36,193 nucleotides of DNA from Anaerolineales bacterium (GCA_020634895.1 JACKAV010000015.1:1-36193); one strand, 5' to 3'. Shown: positions 15,992 to 24,344, counted from the first letter of the stretch. Notes: generated by a model not told the origin, from the letters alone. Program-made: numbers and translations.

Positions 15992-16381
15992 ATGCAAAAC
16001 ACAAACATGGAACAAGACGTTATTAATCTCTCCAAAGAGAAGTGGGCTTGGATGGCAGATAAAAATACCGCCGAGTTGGATGCGCTCTTTCATGAAAAAT
16101 CTGTTTATGTTCACATGGGTGGATCGTGGGGCAAGGCGCAGGAAATGGACATCATCAAAAGCGGTGGCATCCACTACAAGAAGGCAGATATCCATGAAGT
16201 GTCAGTGAATATCATTGGCGCAACCGCCGTTTTATTAAATCGAATTACTTTGCTTGCCGTTGTTGGCGGTAACGAAGTGACCAATCCATTCATGGTGACG
16301 GAAGTCTATGTGCAGGAAGACAATGCTTGGAAATTAGCCTCGCTTTCGTTTACCAAATTACTTATCCCAGAGCAGAAATAA
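15992..16381 (+). CDS. SnoaL/NTF2-like protein (DUF4440 type)
   Basis: This 129-residue protein has a cone-shaped NTF2-like fold pattern: an N-terminal helix (EQDVINLSKEKWAWMADKN), then LDALFHEKSVYVHMGG and a long curved sheet ending VTEVYVQEDNAWKLASLSF. Such proteins can be small hydrolases, isomerases or binding proteins; no specific catalytic residue set was recognised. The start at 15992 follows AGGT closely; an in-frame ATG at 16007 is an alternative. Spacings of 6 and 7 bp to its two AKR neighbours indicate one operon. Confidence 0.8.
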   Translation: MQNTNMEQDVINLSKEKWAWMADKNTAELDALFHEKSVYVHMGGSWGKAQEMDIIKSGGIHYKKADIHEVSVNIIGATAVLLNRITLLAVVGGNEVTNPFMVTEVYVQEDNAWKLASLSFTKLLIPEQK

Positions 16382-16388
16382 GGAAACG

Positions 16389-17243
16389 ATGATGAAAACT
16401 ATAAAATTAAATAACGGCGTCGAAATCCCCGTTCTCGGCTTCGGCGTTTTTCAAATTGCCGACCCAGCCGAATGTGAACGAAGCGTCATTGACGCGATTG
16501 AAGTTGGCTACCGACACATTGATACTGCTGCTTCCTACATGAATGAAGAAGCGGTTGGCAAAGGGATCAAGCAAAGCGGCGTGGCAAGGAAGGATTTATT
16601 CATCACCACAAAACTTTGGATTCAAAGCAATGGCTATGAAAACACGCTCAAAGCATTTGATCGGTCGTTGAACCGCTTGCAAATGGATTACGTTGATTTG
16701 TATCTCATCCACCAGCCATTTGGCGATGTGTACGGGGAATGGCGTGCAATGGAAGAATTGTACAGGCAGGGCAAAATCAAGGCGATTGGCGTTTCAAACT
16801 TCCAGCCAGACCGCATGATGGACTTGATTATCCATAACAAGATCGTGCCGATGGTCAACCAGATCGAGGTCAGTCCCTTCCATCAGCGGGTGGAAGGAAA
16901 AGCCTTTTTCGACGAGCAGGGTGTGGCAGTCGAAGCGTGGGCGCCTTTCGCTGAGGGTCGAAACAATATTTTCCAAAACGAAACCTTGTCTAAGATTGGC
17001 GAAAAGTATGGCAAGAGTATTGCTCAGGTCATTTTGCGCTGGGTTGCTCAAAGAGGAATCGTCGCGCTTGCTAAATCCGTCCGCAAGGAAAGAATGATTG
17101 AAAATATCAGTGTTTTCGATTTTGAATTGGATGCGGAAGATATGGCAGCCATCACAACGCTGGATACCAACACCAGCGCCTTCTTCGATCATCGCGATCC
17201 CAAAATGGTGAAATGGCTTGGCGAACGCAATCTGGATATTTAA
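16389..17243 (+). CDS. Aldo/keto reductase (AKR5/DkgA-like)
   Basis: This 284-residue AKR belongs to the AKR5 branch (2,5-diketogluconate or methylglyoxal reductases). It has D45 and Y50 in HIDTAASYMNE, K75 (ITTKLW) and H108 (LYLIHQP), with C-terminal LAKSVRKERMIENI binding the cofactor phosphate. Two adjacent ATGs (16389 and 16392) are possible; the AGGA is 4 nt from the first and 7 nt from the second, so 16392 may be the true start. DkgA homologues are known to reduce methylglyoxal, which fits an aldehyde-responsive regulator. Confidence 0.93.
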   Translation: MMKTIKLNNGVEIPVLGFGVFQIADPAECERSVIDAIEVGYRHIDTAASYMNEEAVGKGIKQSGVARKDLFITTKLWIQSNGYENTLKAFDRSLNRLQMDYVDLYLIHQPFGDVYGEWRAMEELYRQGKIKAIGVSNFQPDRMMDLIIHNKIVPMVNQIEVSPFHQRVEGKAFFDEQGVAVEAWAPFAEGRNNIFQNETLSKIGEKYGKSIAQVILRWVAQRGIVALAKSVRKERMIENISVFDFELDAEDMAAITTLDTNTSAFFDHRDPKMVKWLGERNLDI

Positions 17244-17244
17244 A

Positions 17245-17265
17245 GAAACAGACTTCGGAAGTCTC
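17245..17265. repeat. Short palindrome, ACTTCGGAAGT type (copy 1)
   Basis: AGACTTC and GAAGTCT (17250-17264) pair around a single G. The 21-bp stretch containing it recurs with 18 identities at 18129-18149, each time just after a gene stop in this cluster. The ribosome binding site of the SDR gene follows directly. Confidence 0.6.
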
Positions 17266-17279
17266 TAGGAGAAAAGATC

Positions 17280-18116
17280 ATGATAGAAAAAAAAGTTTGG
17301 TTTATCACAGGTACTAGTCGTGGAATGGGCGTGGATTTTGCCAAGACAGCCTTGGCTGCTGGGCATGCAGTTGTTGCAACTGGACGCAACCCCGATTCCG
17401 TGGCAAATGCCCTTGGACAAGTAGATAACTTGTTGATCGTAAAACTGGATGTTACCAACCTTGCTGAAGCGCAGGCAGCGGTGCAGGCTGCCGTAGACCA
17501 CTTTGGGCGCATTGATGTGCTGGTCAATAACGCATCTAACTTTTATGGTGGCTATTTCGAGGAGTTAACGCAGGCGCAAATCGAGCAACAATTGGAAACG
17601 GGACTCCTGGGTCCAATGAATGTCACCCGTGCCGTGTTGCCTGTGATGCGTCAGCAGCGCTTTGGGCATATCGTATCGATCTCGTCAGGTGCGGGTCTTA
17701 TGGGCTTCGAGTTTAATTCAGCCTATTGTGCTGCCAAGTTCGGCTTGGAAGGTTGGATGGAGGCGCTGCAACCTGAGGTGGCTCCGTTTGGCATCCACAC
17801 GACCATCGTTAACCCTGGATTCTTCCGCACGGAGTTTCTCACGCAGCAGTCCACAAGTTATGCCGAGCCATCCATCCAGGATTACGCCCAGCGTCAGTCC
17901 GCCCAACAAAGTTGGTATGAGTCTCAACACGGTCAACAGTCTGGCGATCCAGCCAAACTCGCTCAGGCACTTGTTCTGATCGCTGGTCAACAACCCCCGC
18001 CGCTTCGTTTCATCGCTGGCGCCGATGCCATCAATGTTGCAGAGCAAAAAGTGCAGAATCTACAGAAGCAAATCAACGCCTATCGTGATCTGTCGATCTC
18101 AATGTCATTGGAATAG
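17280..18116 (+). CDS. Short-chain dehydrogenase/reductase
   Basis: This 278-residue classical SDR has the cofactor motif TGTSRGMG (10-17), NNAS (83-86), the catalytic serine in SISSGAG (about 135-136), Y149 and K153 in YCAAK, and the PG motif in NPGFFRTEF. It uses NAD(P)H on an unknown alcohol or ketone. The C-terminal third is notably rich in glutamine (about 185-270), unlike the other proteins here, which may mark a different origin. AGGAG precedes the ATG. It is followed after 67 bp by a second SDR. Confidence 0.92.
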   Translation: MIEKKVWFITGTSRGMGVDFAKTALAAGHAVVATGRNPDSVANALGQVDNLLIVKLDVTNLAEAQAAVQAAVDHFGRIDVLVNNASNFYGGYFEELTQAQIEQQLETGLLGPMNVTRAVLPVMRQQRFGHIVSISSGAGLMGFEFNSAYCAAKFGLEGWMEALQPEVAPFGIHTTIVNPGFFRTEFLTQQSTSYAEPSIQDYAQRQSAQQSWYESQHGQQSGDPAKLAQALVLIAGQQPPPLRFIAGADAINVAEQKVQNLQKQINAYRDLSISMSLE

Positions 18117-18128
18117 ACGTTACTTGTA

Positions 18129-18149
18129 GAAACAAACTTCCGGAGTCTC
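18129..18149. repeat. Short palindrome, ACTTCCGGAGT type (copy 2)
   Basis: This is a near copy of the element at 17245-17265 (18 of 21 positions identical), placed 12 bp after the first SDR stop codon. The palindrome core is imperfect. It may be a small dispersed repeat or a paired protein-binding site. Confidence 0.55.
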
Positions 18150-18183
18150 AAAAAATTCGCAAGTTTCATGATAAGGAAAAATT

Positions 18184-18945
18184 ATGAACACACAAAAATA
18201 CACCGTCATCACAGGCGCAAGTTCTGGCATTGGGTATGAAGCCGCCAAGGCTTTTGCTGCCAGAGGGAAAAACGTGGTCATCACCGCCCGCCGACGGGAT
18301 CGCCTTGACGCCTTGAAAAAAGAAATCGCGGCAATGGCTCCGAGCGTGGATGTCGTCATCCGTGAAGCGGATCTTTCATCAAATGATGAGACGATTGCTC
18401 TCTACGAATCGCTGAAAGAATATGAGATCGAAACCTGGGTCAATAACGCAGGGCGCGGCGATCATGGCGATATTGTCGAACCGAATCTCCCCCATACGAT
18501 GGGCATGATCCATCTCAACGTGGATTCTGTGGCGATCCTTTCTTCGCTCTATGTCCGAGATTATAAAAATGTTGAAGGCGTGCAGTTGATCAATATCTCA
18601 TCCATTGGCGGGTATGTGATTTTCCCCGGTGCGACTGTGTATTGCGCGACCAAGTTCTTTGTCAGTGCGCTCACCGAAGGCATTGACCATGAAATGCGCG
18701 CTGGCGGCTACAAGTTAAGAGCCAAAGTCCTCGCCCCCGCCTCAACAGAAACGGAATTTGAGCAGACCGCGAACGAACTTGAAGAGCCTGTGGATTATTC
18801 AAAAAGTTCTTCTCGTTACCATACAGCCGCTGAGATGGCGCAGTTTTTGTTAACGCTTTACGATGGCGAGAAAACGGTCGGGGAAATAGATTTTGAAAAG
18901 TTCACGATCAAATTGAGCGATGCAAAGTATCCGTACTTTGGGTAA
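18184..18945 (+). CDS. Short-chain dehydrogenase/reductase (YqjQ/DltE-like)
   Basis: This 253-residue classical SDR has TGASSGIG (10-17), NNAG (87-90), catalytic serine in NISSIGG (about 139-140), Y153 and K157 in YCATK. An arginine pair after the second strand (ARRRDRL) suggests NADPH preference. AAGG lies before the ATG. It is unrelated in detail to the preceding SDR, so the pair is not a recent duplication. Its substrate is probably a carbonyl compound as for its neighbours, which is an inference. Confidence 0.92.
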   Translation: MNTQKYTVITGASSGIGYEAAKAFAARGKNVVITARRRDRLDALKKEIAAMAPSVDVVIREADLSSNDETIALYESLKEYEIETWVNNAGRGDHGDIVEPNLPHTMGMIHLNVDSVAILSSLYVRDYKNVEGVQLINISSIGGYVIFPGATVYCATKFFVSALTEGIDHEMRAGGYKLRAKVLAPASTETEFEQTANELEEPVDYSKSSSRYHTAAEMAQFLLTLYDGEKTVGEIDFEKFTIKLSDAKYPYFG

Positions 18946-18981
18946 AACCATGGGTCATCGGAAATAAGAGGAGTTTGAAAA

Positions 18982-19383
18982 ATGGAAATCAAACGAAGCG
19001 GTTCACAGCCTTCAAGCAAAGGATCAGCCGAGTGGTTTACGGGCAATGTGCGCGTTGACCCGTTGAATCAAATGAGCGAGCCTGGGCGCGTGGGCTGCGC
19101 CTATGTGACCTTTGAACCTGGTGCGCGAACGGCATGGCATAGTCATCCGCTGGGGCAGACTCTTGTCGTTACAGCGGGATGTGGTCGTGTGCAGAAGTGG
19201 GGCGAACCTGTGCAGGAAATTCGACCAGGTGATGTAGTTTCGATTCTGCCAGGGGAAAAGCATTGGCACGGTGCTGCTCCAACCACGGGCATGACGCACA
19301 TTGCCATTCAGGAATACCTTGATGGCACAGCCGCCAATTGGATGGAACTGGTCAGCGACGAACAATATCGAATAGGAGAATGA
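18982..19383 (+). CDS. Cupin, resembling manganese-dependent hydroxynitrile lyase
   Basis: This 133-residue single-domain cupin has the metal ligands H53, H55 and Q59 (WHSHPLGQT) and H94 (PGEKHWHG). Numbering and surrounding sequence match what I recall of the Granulicella tundricola enzyme GtHNL, including pocket residues A40, V42, H106 and Q110. GtHNL cleaves and forms cyanohydrins such as mandelonitrile; its natural role is unknown. The gene lies between an SDR and an LLM oxidoreductase within the MerR-headed cluster and ends against the next gene. Lyase activity is a prediction; many close homologues are annotated only as cupins, and dioxygenase or isomerase activity is an alternative. 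Confidence 0.88.
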   Translation: MEIKRSGSQPSSKGSAEWFTGNVRVDPLNQMSEPGRVGCAYVTFEPGARTAWHSHPLGQTLVVTAGCGRVQKWGEPVQEIRPGDVVSILPGEKHWHGAAPTTGMTHIAIQEYLDGTAANWMELVSDEQYRIGE

Positions 19384-19385
19384 AC

Positions 19386-20270
19386 ATGCACATCGGATTA
19401 CAAATTCCATCGTTCAAAACCTCTGGCGGCGCGGCAAATATTCGCCCCGCGCTGAAGGATGTTGTCACCACCGCCGAAGCGGGAGGTTTTTACAGCCTGT
19501 GGGTGATGGATCATTATTACCAGATCAAAGGCTTATTCGGTGAAGCCTATACCGACCCGATGTTGGAAGCCTATACCACGCTTGGCTATTTTGCCGGTCT
19601 GACAGAGAAAGCCTTGCTTGGCGTGTTGGTCACAGGTGTGATCTATCGCAACCCTGCTGTGTTGATGAAGATGGTCAACACGTTGGATGTGCTCTCTGGT
19701 GGGCGCGCCTATTTTGGAATTGGTGCGGCATGGTATGAGGATGAAGCAAAAGGCAATGGTATTCCATACCCTTCAACCTCTGAACGCTTCGAGCAATTGG
19801 AAGATCAACTGAAATTGGCGCACGCGCTCTGGAACAGCGACGAGACAGCCTTTGCGGGCAAGCACTTTTCCGCGCCTGCCATTACCAATAACCCGCGTCC
19901 TATTTCAAGTCCGCATCCGCGCATTATGGTGGGGGGCACGGGTCCGAATAAAACCTTGCGCATGGTCGCTCAATATGCAGACGCATGTAACATCGGTGAC
20001 TGGATCGGGACGGAGAAAATGCAAAAGGCGATTGACGATCTCAAACGTCAGTGTGAGGCGGTGGGACGTGACTATGCCACGGTGGAGAAAACATCGCTCT
20101 GCACGGTGAACCTTTCCGCGCAGGATACAGTCAAATCTGTCACCAGCCGTATCAAGGAACTTTCTGCGATGGGCTTCACGCACGCGATCTTCAACATGCC
20201 CGATGTTTACTCGATCACGCCGCTTAAGACATTTGCAAAAGAAATTATCCCATTTGCAGCGGGATTATAA
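19386..20270 (+). CDS. Luciferase-like (LLM) F420/flavin-dependent oxidoreductase
   Basis: This 294-residue TIM-barrel protein has the N-terminal MHIGLQIPSF, SLWVMDHYYQI, GVLVTGVIYRNPAVLMKMVNTLDVLSGGRAYFGIG (split over about 75-110) and PRIMVGGTGPNKTLRM, all typical of LLM-class F420-dependent enzymes. ATG at 19386 is chosen because GGAG at 19375-19378 is 7 nt away; an ATG at 19380 overlaps the cupin stop codon but is too close to that site. It would move hydride between F420 (or FMN) and an unknown substrate. Tight packing with the cupin and ADH genes (14 bp) supports one transcript. F420 rather than FMN use is inferred from family resemblance. Confidence 0.9.
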   Translation: MHIGLQIPSFKTSGGAANIRPALKDVVTTAEAGGFYSLWVMDHYYQIKGLFGEAYTDPMLEAYTTLGYFAGLTEKALLGVLVTGVIYRNPAVLMKMVNTLDVLSGGRAYFGIGAAWYEDEAKGNGIPYPSTSERFEQLEDQLKLAHALWNSDETAFAGKHFSAPAITNNPRPISSPHPRIMVGGTGPNKTLRMVAQYADACNIGDWIGTEKMQKAIDDLKRQCEAVGRDYATVEKTSLCTVNLSAQDTVKSVTSRIKELSAMGFTHAIFNMPDVYSITPLKTFAKEIIPFAAGL

Positions 20271-20284
20271 AAAGGAGATTCAAC

Positions 20285-21307
20285 ATGAAAGGTACCATGC
20301 TTTACGGCGCGCGTGACGTGCGCTTTGAGGAACGCCCCGACCCGACGATCATTGAACCGACGGATGCCATCATCAAATTATCCGCGGCTTGTGTCTGCGG
20401 CTCAGACCTGTGGCCCTATCGCGGCATTGACGCGGTGAAACAACCTGTTGCAATGGGTCATGAATATGTTGGGATCGTGCAGGAAGTTGGCAGCGAGGTC
20501 AAGAACATCAAACCTGGTCAGTTCGTGGTGGGCTCGTTCTTCGCTTCGGATAACACTTGCGAGATTTGTCGTTCAGGGTATCAGTCATCCTGTGTCCAAC
20601 GGCAGCCTGGCGCTCCCACTGGCGCACAAGCAGAGTATGCCCGCATTCCGCTTGCGGATGGGACATTGGTTGCCACGCCAGAATTACCGTCCGACGATTT
20701 GATTCCCAGCCTGCTATCCGCTTCGGATGTGCTTGGCACTGGCTGGTTCGGCGCTGCTGCGGCTGAAGCGGGTCCTGGCAAGACGGTTGCAGTGGTTGGC
20801 GATGGCGCAGTCGGTTTGCTGGCGATTCTTTCTGCCAAGCAGATGGGCGCGGAAAGAATCATTGCCATGAGCCGCAACAAGGATAGGCAAAAACTCGCAT
20901 TGGAATTCGGCGCAACGGAAATTGTCACCGAGCGCGGAGATGAAGGTGTGGCAAGAATCAAAGACCTCACCAATGGGCTTGGGGCGCATTCGGTTGTCGA
21001 GGCGGTGGGTACGCAGGAAGCGATGATGCAGTCCATTCGTGCAGCGCGCCCTGGCGGTCACGTTGGCTTTGTGGGTGTTCTCCATGGCGTGGAGATCGAA
21101 GGCTGGGAATATTTCTTCTCGCATGTTCATCTACACGGCGGACCTGCCCCGGTGCGCAATTACCTCCCGCACTTGATCGACCTGATCTGGAACCGCAAGA
21201 TCAATCCTGGGAAAGTGTTCGACCTGACCTTGCCGCTTGCACGGGTTGCAGAAGGGTACAAAGCCATGGACGAACGCAGCGCAATCAAGGCGTTGTTGAT
21301 CCCATAA
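20285..21307 (+). CDS. Zinc-dependent alcohol dehydrogenase (MDR family)
   Basis: This 340-residue MDR enzyme has catalytic zinc ligands C38 (VCGSDLW) and H59-E60 (GHEYVG), and a Rossmann motif VVGDGAVGLL. In the structural-zinc lobe only three cysteines are present (C92, C95, C103); the first position of the usual four is Asp or Asn (SDNTC). This SDN-type lobe is found in a recognised subgroup, so it need not mean loss of function. AAGGAG precedes the ATG. In Bacillus, an ADH is the main target of AdhR, which matches the regulator at the head of this cluster. The substrate may be a short aldehyde or alcohol. Confidence 0.92.
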   Translation: MKGTMLYGARDVRFEERPDPTIIEPTDAIIKLSAACVCGSDLWPYRGIDAVKQPVAMGHEYVGIVQEVGSEVKNIKPGQFVVGSFFASDNTCEICRSGYQSSCVQRQPGAPTGAQAEYARIPLADGTLVATPELPSDDLIPSLLSASDVLGTGWFGAAAAEAGPGKTVAVVGDGAVGLLAILSAKQMGAERIIAMSRNKDRQKLALEFGATEIVTERGDEGVARIKDLTNGLGAHSVVEAVGTQEAMMQSIRAARPGGHVGFVGVLHGVEIEGWEYFFSHVHLHGGPAPVRNYLPHLIDLIWNRKINPGKVFDLTLPLARVAEGYKAMDERSAIKALLIP

Positions 21308-21321
21308 CAAGGAGTATCCCA

Positions 21322-21708
21322 ATGACCGCATGGACAACCGACGAACTGAATAAAATTGGAAAAGCGGAAGAGTTGCAAATTGCCTCTTTCCGCAAAGATG
21401 GTTCGCTGCGCTCCATGCGGATCATCTGGGTGGTGCGCGTGGGCGATGACCTGTACGTTCGCTCTGTCAACGGGCGCACATCGGATTGGTTCAAAGGCGT
21501 GCAATCACAGTATGCGGGACAAATCCGCGCTGGCGGGGTTGTAAGGGATGTCTCCTTCGTGGAAGTGACCGATGAGAACATCAACGCTCAAATTGACGCC
21601 GCGTATGCGGAGAAGTATCGCCGTTACCCCAGCATCATTCCCCGCATCAACAGTACCACCGCGCGTTCGGCATCCATCAAACTTGTGCCGCGTGCAGCAG
21701 GAAAATAA
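21322..21708 (+). CDS. DUF2255 family protein
   Basis: This 128-residue protein has the pattern MTAWTTDELNKIGKAEEL, then IIWVVRVGDDLYVRSVNGR and a C-terminal helix with DAAYAEKYRRY. The alternating short strands suggest a split beta-barrel like those of flavin or F420 binding proteins, but no cofactor motif is certain. AAGGAG precedes the ATG; the spacing is 14 bp from the ADH gene and 5 bp to the MFS gene. The function is unknown. The LLM gene in the same series makes an F420-linked role worth testing. Confidence 0.8.
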   Translation: MTAWTTDELNKIGKAEELQIASFRKDGSLRSMRIIWVVRVGDDLYVRSVNGRTSDWFKGVQSQYAGQIRAGGVVRDVSFVEVTDENINAQIDAAYAEKYRRYPSIIPRINSTTARSASIKLVPRAAGK

Positions 21709-21713
21709 TTTAT

Positions 21714-23150
21714 ATGTCTCAAGTTCAATCAAGCAATTCTACAAGTAGAAAAGTTGCCTTTGGCATTTGGGCGATCTTTATTGCCGAATTTGTCAGCCTC
21801 CTTTTTGCGAATGCCAGAAACATCGCCCAGCCGGATATGATCGCTGAATTCAACGGTATGGCGCTATTCTCATGGCTGATCGCTTTGCCCGGGTTGGCTG
21901 GCGCGGCAGGGACATTGCTCTTCGGCAAACTTTCGGATGTGTACGGGCGGCGGACGATCATGCTGGTTTCCATGGCTATTTTCACCGTCGGGTTGGGAAT
22001 TTCCGCGCTCAGCACTTCGATGGTGTCTTTGGTGGCGGCGCAGACGTTTATGACCATTGGGCATTTCCCCATCTTCCCGCTGTGCTTTGCGGTGGTCGGC
22101 GATCTCTTCCCGCCTTCGCAGCGCGCCAAATGGACTGGCCTGCTTAATATTCCTGTCGGTTTTGCAGCGCTGGTTGGTCCCGTGATTGGCGGCATTGTCA
22201 CAGAAAGCGCACTCGGCTGGCGTGGATTATTTTGGGGCACGATTCCCTTGAATTTGATCGCGGGTGTTTTAGTCGCTTTTGCTGTGCCGAATAACGAGCA
22301 TAAAGTGAAACCTAAAATGGATGTGCTTGGTACATTCGTGATGGTTGTGGCAACGACCACGCTCATTCTTGGTTTTTCATGGCTTGGGACGGCTGGCAAG
22401 CTCTGGGCTGGCGCGATCCAACTCCTCGTCTCGTTGGCGGCGTGGATTTTCTTCATCCAAATTGAGAAGCGGGCAGAGGCTCCCATCCTCGATCCGCATG
22501 TGCTTTTTAACCGCGCTTTTGTTACAGCGGCGATCGCTGGCTTGCTTTCATTTTTTGCCACCGTATCCATTGCCGGTTATTCCCCGATCTTTGTGCAGCA
22601 GGTGATGGCGGTCAGCCCCACGATAAGCGGTTCGATGCTGACGCCTTTTAGTACGCTGGTCGCCTTCATTGGTGTTCCAATTGGCTTTCTACTGGCAAAG
22701 ACGAAAAAGTATCGCGGGATGTTGATCGTTGGATATGCCGTGGTGACGCTTTCACTACTGGCGATGTGGCGCTTCACTGCCGACACCCCGATCTGGGTCT
22801 ATGTGTTGGTGACAAGTGTCGCGGGTATTGGGTTGGGAATGCTCCCGACCATCAACGCGGTGGTGGCGCAATTTGCGGTTCCAAAAAATCTTTTGGGTGT
22901 GGCTGTAGGCGCGATCTTTTTCTTTCAGATGATTGGCATTGCGGTTTCTCCTGCTGTTTTGGGTTTTGCTCAAAACAGCGATCCCACTTTGGAAGGCGGC
23001 TTGAAATTGGTCTTTCTAGCCAGTGCCATCGCGCTGGGTCTCGCCTTGCTGCTCATTCTCACCATTCCTGAAATTTCGCTGGATACAGAAGAAGGTAACG
23101 AAAGTGGATCAAGCAGCCCTGCGGTTGTAATTGAAACTTCACTCTCCTAA
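21714..23150 (+). CDS. DHA2-type MFS multidrug/solvent exporter
   Basis: This 478-residue membrane protein has about 14 hydrophobic segments. Motif A appears as GKLSDVYGRRTIML after the second helix, and the drug-antiporter motif C region as NIPVGFAALVGPVIGGIV. These place it in the drug:H+ antiporter-2 branch. A hydrophilic acidic tail follows the last helix. It begins 5 bp after DUF2255. Within an electrophile-responsive cluster it may export toxic substrates or products; this is inference. Confidence 0.9.
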   Translation: MSQVQSSNSTSRKVAFGIWAIFIAEFVSLLFANARNIAQPDMIAEFNGMALFSWLIALPGLAGAAGTLLFGKLSDVYGRRTIMLVSMAIFTVGLGISALSTSMVSLVAAQTFMTIGHFPIFPLCFAVVGDLFPPSQRAKWTGLLNIPVGFAALVGPVIGGIVTESALGWRGLFWGTIPLNLIAGVLVAFAVPNNEHKVKPKMDVLGTFVMVVATTTLILGFSWLGTAGKLWAGAIQLLVSLAAWIFFIQIEKRAEAPILDPHVLFNRAFVTAAIAGLLSFFATVSIAGYSPIFVQQVMAVSPTISGSMLTPFSTLVAFIGVPIGFLLAKTKKYRGMLIVGYAVVTLSLLAMWRFTADTPIWVYVLVTSVAGIGLGMLPTINAVVAQFAVPKNLLGVAVGAIFFFQMIGIAVSPAVLGFAQNSDPTLEGGLKLVFLASAIALGLALLLILTIPEISLDTEEGNESGSSSPAVVIETSLS

Positions 23151-23273
23151 CCTGTGCAAGCCGAAAAATATTTCATCGCAGAGATTTTCGGTGGGTTTTC
23201 CCAGGGCTCTTCGTGGTCTACGTGGTGGAAAATTCTTTCACAAAAAACATTGAACTTCTACGTTTTTAAAGAA
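23151..23273. other. Spacer between MFS and EamA genes with repeat remnants
   Basis: This 123-bp spacer contains an inverted pair CCGAAAA (23161-23167) and TTTTCGG (23185-23191) and a direct CGTGGT duplication near 23208-23226 that looks like part of a dispersed repeat. A reading frame open through it can be joined to the EamA gene from a GTG at 23154, but the encoded sequence is not membrane-like and no ribosome site supports it. No promoter was clear. Confidence 0.4.
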
Positions 23274-24248
23274 ATGGATCACATGAAAAATACTTCTAAT
23301 CTTAAAGGCATTGGCTTTCTTTTGCTGGCAATGCTGGTCGGTTCGCTGCAAGCTGTGGCGGTCAAATGGATCGGCGGCAATTACTCCGTGCTGGAGATCG
23401 TCACCTTTCGCAGTTTGGTGGCGCTGCCCGCCACGTTGATTTTTTTCCGCCTCGAAGGCAAAAAAGGACTCCCCACCACAAGCAACCTCAAACCTCAAAT
23501 TGTGCGCGGACTTTTTCTTTTCTTTTCGTACACGACCTACATGATGGGGCTTGCCGCCCTGCCGCTCGCTGATATTGAAGCGATCCGTTTTTCAGGTCCG
23601 ATGATGATCACCATTTTGTCGGTCTTTATGTTGAGCGAAAAAGTGGAGTTGCAGCGCTGGCTCGCATTGATAGTGGGATTTGGGGGAATTCTGCTGATCG
23701 TAAAACCCGGCTCGACTCATTTCAACGAAGGCTCGATCTTCATTTTGATCTCGGTTCTTTTCTACGCTCTGACGGTGATCTCCACCCGAAAAATGAACGC
23801 CACTGATAGCAGTGCCACGATGGCATATTTCAGTTCGTGGGTCTATTTGGTTGCGGCGTTTATTTTTTCCCCGCTGGCTGCCATGGTGGGGGAGATTCCA
23901 AATGCGCATCCGAGCGTTGCTTTTCTCTTTCACCCGTGGACGATGCCTACATTGCTAGACCTCTTCATCATGTCGGGACTGGGTTTTGTTTGGGCGATCT
24001 GGATGTATTTTATGACCCGGGCTTACAGCGTGGCGCAAGCCTCGGTGATCGCGCCGTTTGAATATGCCTCGCTTCCCATCAACATTATGTGGGGACTTCT
24101 CATCTGGCATGAATTTCCAACAACCACAACCATTGTCGGTGCTGTCTTGACTCTGCTGAGCGGTTTATATATTTTGGTTCAAGAACAAAATCAGAAGAAA
24201 AAGCCCCAGATCGTTGTTGATAATGCGGCCATGGAAAACGAAGCGTAA
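23274..24248 (+). CDS. EamA-family (DMT) transporter
   Basis: This 324-residue protein has about ten transmembrane helices in two EamA repeats; the first begins GIGFLLLAMLVGSLQAVAVKW and the second near ALTVISTRKMNATDSS. RhaT/YdcZ-type DMT transporters export amino acids, metabolites or drugs. The start is uncertain: ATG 23274 or 23283, both with only weak AAAG upstream. It is the last gene of the plus-strand cluster, 123 bp after the MFS gene and about 97 bp before a strong terminator hairpin. It could be co-regulated as a second exporter. Confidence 0.88.
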   Translation: MDHMKNTSNLKGIGFLLLAMLVGSLQAVAVKWIGGNYSVLEIVTFRSLVALPATLIFFRLEGKKGLPTTSNLKPQIVRGLFLFFSYTTYMMGLAALPLADIEAIRFSGPMMITILSVFMLSEKVELQRWLALIVGFGGILLIVKPGSTHFNEGSIFILISVLFYALTVISTRKMNATDSSATMAYFSSWVYLVAAFIFSPLAAMVGEIPNAHPSVAFLFHPWTMPTLLDLFIMSGLGFVWAIWMYFMTRAYSVAQASVIAPFEYASLPINIMWGLLIWHEFPTTTTIVGAVLTLLSGLYILVQEQNQKKKPQIVVDNAAMENEA

Positions 24249-24344
24249 AAGAAAATCTCATGGAATACGCTCGTTCGGAAAACATGGGAATGAAGAACCT
24301 CGCGAACCGTATGTTCTGTATCGTGCCGTAGGACTCCAATAATC

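Noticed and set aside
23154..23273. N-terminal extension of the EamA protein from a GTG
   Set aside because: The encoded 40 residues are not membrane-like and come from repeat-like spacer DNA without a ribosome site.
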